Source: Clostridiales bacterium (GTDB lineage Bacteria; Bacillota; Clostridia; Christensenellales; Aristaeellaceae). Taken from it: 7,199 bases of DNA. Where the stretch lies: NCBI GenBank assembly GCA_004556395.1, contig SFHK01000091.1, positions 1-7,199 of the forward strand, in the 5' to 3' direction. Shown piece by piece: positions 6,077-7,199 of this stretch. Under the pieces are notes generated by a model. The model made no database searches. It was not told the origin of the DNA and saw only the letters and a program-made list of their open reading frames with translations. The first letter of the stretch is position 1. The number at the start of each line of letters is the position of its first letter. The translations under genes and the position numbers were made by a program.

Positions 6077-6580
6077 TCACATTAAAAGGATACTAACCGC
6101 CAGCCCCGTCATCGCGCCGAGCGACGCGTACAGCCGCCGCTTCTCCCGTCCAGCGGCGCGCAGATCCCCTTCTCTGCGCCCCAGACGCTCGATTGTGCGC
6201 GCGTATTGCTCCGCGTGCTCGCTGCGCCCGAGGACTTCCAGGCCCTGAAACAGCCGCTCAAGCTCCTCCGCGTCTGCCTGCGGAAGCGGCACAGGCTCCC
6301 CCTTCTGCGCCTCAACCGTCTCCGCCCACGCCTTTCCCGGCGTTAAGGCCACGTTCTTCCGCATCCGCTCTCCGGTCTGACGCAGAAGCGGCACGCGCAT
6401 CTCGCTCAACGCGTCGCCCATGGGAACCAGCCGTTCCAGTGTCAGCGTCCGGAGCATTTGCATATCGTCCATCAGCATCCGCAGCGAATCCGCCTCGCGC
6501 GACGGCGTTCCCCCGAACGCCCGCCCGGCCAGATAGCTGAACGTTGTCAGCGCCGCGGCAATTACCAGCTTTCCCGTCAT
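6077..6580 (-). CDS. spoIIIAB: stage III sporulation protein AB (SpoIIIAB)
   Basis: SpoIIIAB is a GspF-like membrane protein thought to serve as platform for the SpoIIIAA ATPase. The 167-residue product (171 in B. subtilis) has an N-terminal membrane segment (about 4-19), a long cytosolic helical region, and a C-terminal membrane segment in YASLGAMTGLAVSILLM (151-167), closely matching the family end (K..G.L.G....ILL.). The ATG at 6580 follows GGGAGG at six bases. The frame is open upstream to 6772 and includes a tail copy of spoIIIAA (LATAYAGTLAEAL), but this extension lacks a ribosome binding site and has no match in SpoIIIAB, so I reject it. The 3' end is duplicated downstream at 5881-5980. 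Confidence 0.92.
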   Translation of the reverse strand: MTGKLVIAAALTTFSYLAGRAFGGTPSREADSLRMLMDDMQMLRTLTLERLVPMGDALSEMRVPLLRQTGERMRKNVALTPGKAWAETVEAQKGEPVPLPQADAEELERLFQGLEVLGRSEHAEQYARTIERLGRREGDLRAAGREKRRLYASLGAMTGLAVSILLM

Positions 6581-6678
6581 CGAATTTCCTCCCACGCCTT
6601 TCCGCTTCCGATGCATTCCCAAAAAGCCGAATCCATCGGAATGTGATTTCTTCCCCAGAGCGAATCCTCTCCCATCAT
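6577..6678 (-). CDS. possible 33-residue ORF overlapping the spoIIIAB start
   Basis: A small frame starts at an ATG-ATG pair and ends in a TGA that overlaps the spoIIIAB ATG by four bases (ATGA). The encoded peptide is rich in Trp and Glu (three Trp in 33 residues: SLWGRNHIP, SAFWECIGSGKAWEEIR). The ATGA overlap is typical of coupled genes, but there is no clear ribosome binding site, and the codon use is less GC-rich at third positions than in neighbouring genes. I do not recognise the peptide. It may be chance coding in a spacer of different base composition, lying between the last spoIIIAA tail copy and spoIIIAB. Confidence 0.22.
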   Translation of the reverse strand: MMGEDSLWGRNHIPMDSAFWECIGSGKAWEEIR

Positions 6679-6690
6679 AACCCGACACCG

Positions 6691-7163
6691 GCGCGCCGCC
6701 GTTCAATACCTCCGCGACGTGCCAACGCGCCAGCGCTTCGGCCAGCGTACCGGCGTACGCCGTCGCAAGCACGGCCGTTCCGGAGTGTCGCCGAATAGAA
6801 ACGCAAGCGCCCGCGCTTCATACACTCCCGTCGATTTCCGGCTTCCACTCGCCCGTCCGTGGTTCCCTTCGGTACACCGCGCGAACTGTTCCCGGCGCGC
6901 CGCCGAGCGGGAACGCGTAGCTCAGCGCGCCGCCGTTCAATACCTCCGCGACATTCCGACGCGCCAGCGCTTCGGCCAGCGTACCGGCGTACGCCGTCGC
7001 AAGTACGGCCGTTCCGGGGTGTCGCCGAACAGAAACGCAAGCGCCCACGCTTCATACGCTCCCGTCGGTTTCCAGCTTCCACTCGCCCGACCGCGGCTCC
7101 CTTCGGTACACCGCGCGAACCGTTCCCGGCGCGCCGCCGAACGGAAACGCAAGTCTCCGCGCT
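6691..7163 (-). repeat. tandem copies of the spoIIIAA 3' end
   Basis: This stretch holds repeated pieces of the SpoIIIAA C-terminus. The full unit is 234 bp (6818-7051) and encodes LATAYAGTLAEALARRNVAE, LNGGALSYAFPLGGAPGT, VRAVYRREPRTGEWKPE and DGSV-stop. Upstream is a 112-bp copy (7052-7163) missing the middle; downstream is a 127-bp copy (6691-6817) cut after NGGA, about 94 percent identical to the full unit. The 78-codon period means each copy is in frame with the previous one across its TGA. The full copy has a GTG (7048) but no good ribosome binding site. I read these as non-functional tail duplicates filling the 580 bases between spoIIIAA and spoIIIAB. Confidence 0.85.
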
Positions 7164-7199
7164 TCATACGCTCCCGTCGGTTTCCGGCTTCCACTCATC
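7164..7199 (-). CDS. spoIIIAA: C-terminal end of stage III sporulation protein AA (SpoIIIAA), cut by window edge
   Basis: The last 11 codons visible, DEWKPETDGSV-stop, match the ends of the tail copies downstream (GEWKPEIDGSV). Those copies in turn carry SpoIIIAA features (LATAYAGTLAEALARRNV for the family's LATAH motif, then PGTVRAVY before the end). SpoIIIAA is the AAA-type secretion ATPase of the SpoIIIA complex, and the gene must continue beyond the edge. This 36-base piece could itself be one more tail copy rather than the authentic gene end; only the sequence beyond 7199 can tell. Confidence 0.55.
   Translation of the reverse strand, partial: DEWKPETDGSV

Noticed and set aside
6818..7163. 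TGA recoding that would fuse SpoIIIAA tail repeats into one protein
   Set aside because: TGA is the ordinary stop of most genes here (for example nusB, spoIIIAB, AC, AD, AG, AH), and Trp is encoded by TGG. In-frame spacing is more simply explained by duplication of coding sequence.
5842..7199. CRISPR array or insertion sequence as source of the repeats
   Set aside because: The repeats are adjacent, of unequal length, without regular spacers, terminal inverted repeats or a transposase; each is a copy of the neighbouring gene's own end.

Overview
The window is high-GC DNA from an endospore-forming member of the Bacillota, most likely a clostridial lineage. All recognisable genes are on the minus strand, so the biological order runs from high to low coordinates. 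Two adjacent gene groups are visible. The first is the sporulation operon spoIIIA: the last few codons of spoIIIAA, then spoIIIAB, AC, AD, AE, AF, AG and AH (about 7199 to 2637). The second is a housekeeping and envelope group, asp23 - amaP - nusB - Kae1-like (2539 to 1), which has its own sigma-A-type promoter in the 97-base gap between spoIIIAH and asp23. No terminator is visible between the two groups.

The spoIIIA products build the mother-cell side of the SpoIIIA-SpoIIQ transport complex (feeding tube) in the engulfment septum. AA is the ATPase. AB is the GspF-like membrane platform. AC, AD and AE are polytopic membrane components. AF, AG and AH carry ring-building domains in better studied species. 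Two of these ring proteins are strongly reduced here: SpoIIIAF is only its membrane hairpin (50 aa), and SpoIIIAG (119 aa) lacks the long insertion that forms the beta-triangle in Bacillus subtilis.

The most unusual feature lies in the 5' half of the operon. Directly after the stop codons of spoIIIAA, spoIIIAB and spoIIIAD, and perhaps spoIIIAC, there are same-direction, partly degenerate copies of that gene's own 3' end, placed before the next gene's ribosome binding site. The AA tail occurs about four times with a 234-bp unit. The AB and AD tails occur twice. Where the tails differ, most changes are synonymous, so they look like former coding sequence. The 3' half of the operon (AE to AH) is compact and shows no such remnants.

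The second group joins two Asp23-domain proteins, one soluble and one membrane-anchored, to the antitermination factor NusB and a Kae1/TsaD-like paralogue. The Kae1-like gene is broken by a perfect 26-bp tandem duplication and runs off the window edge. Long open frames on the plus strand are shadows of these GC-rich genes.
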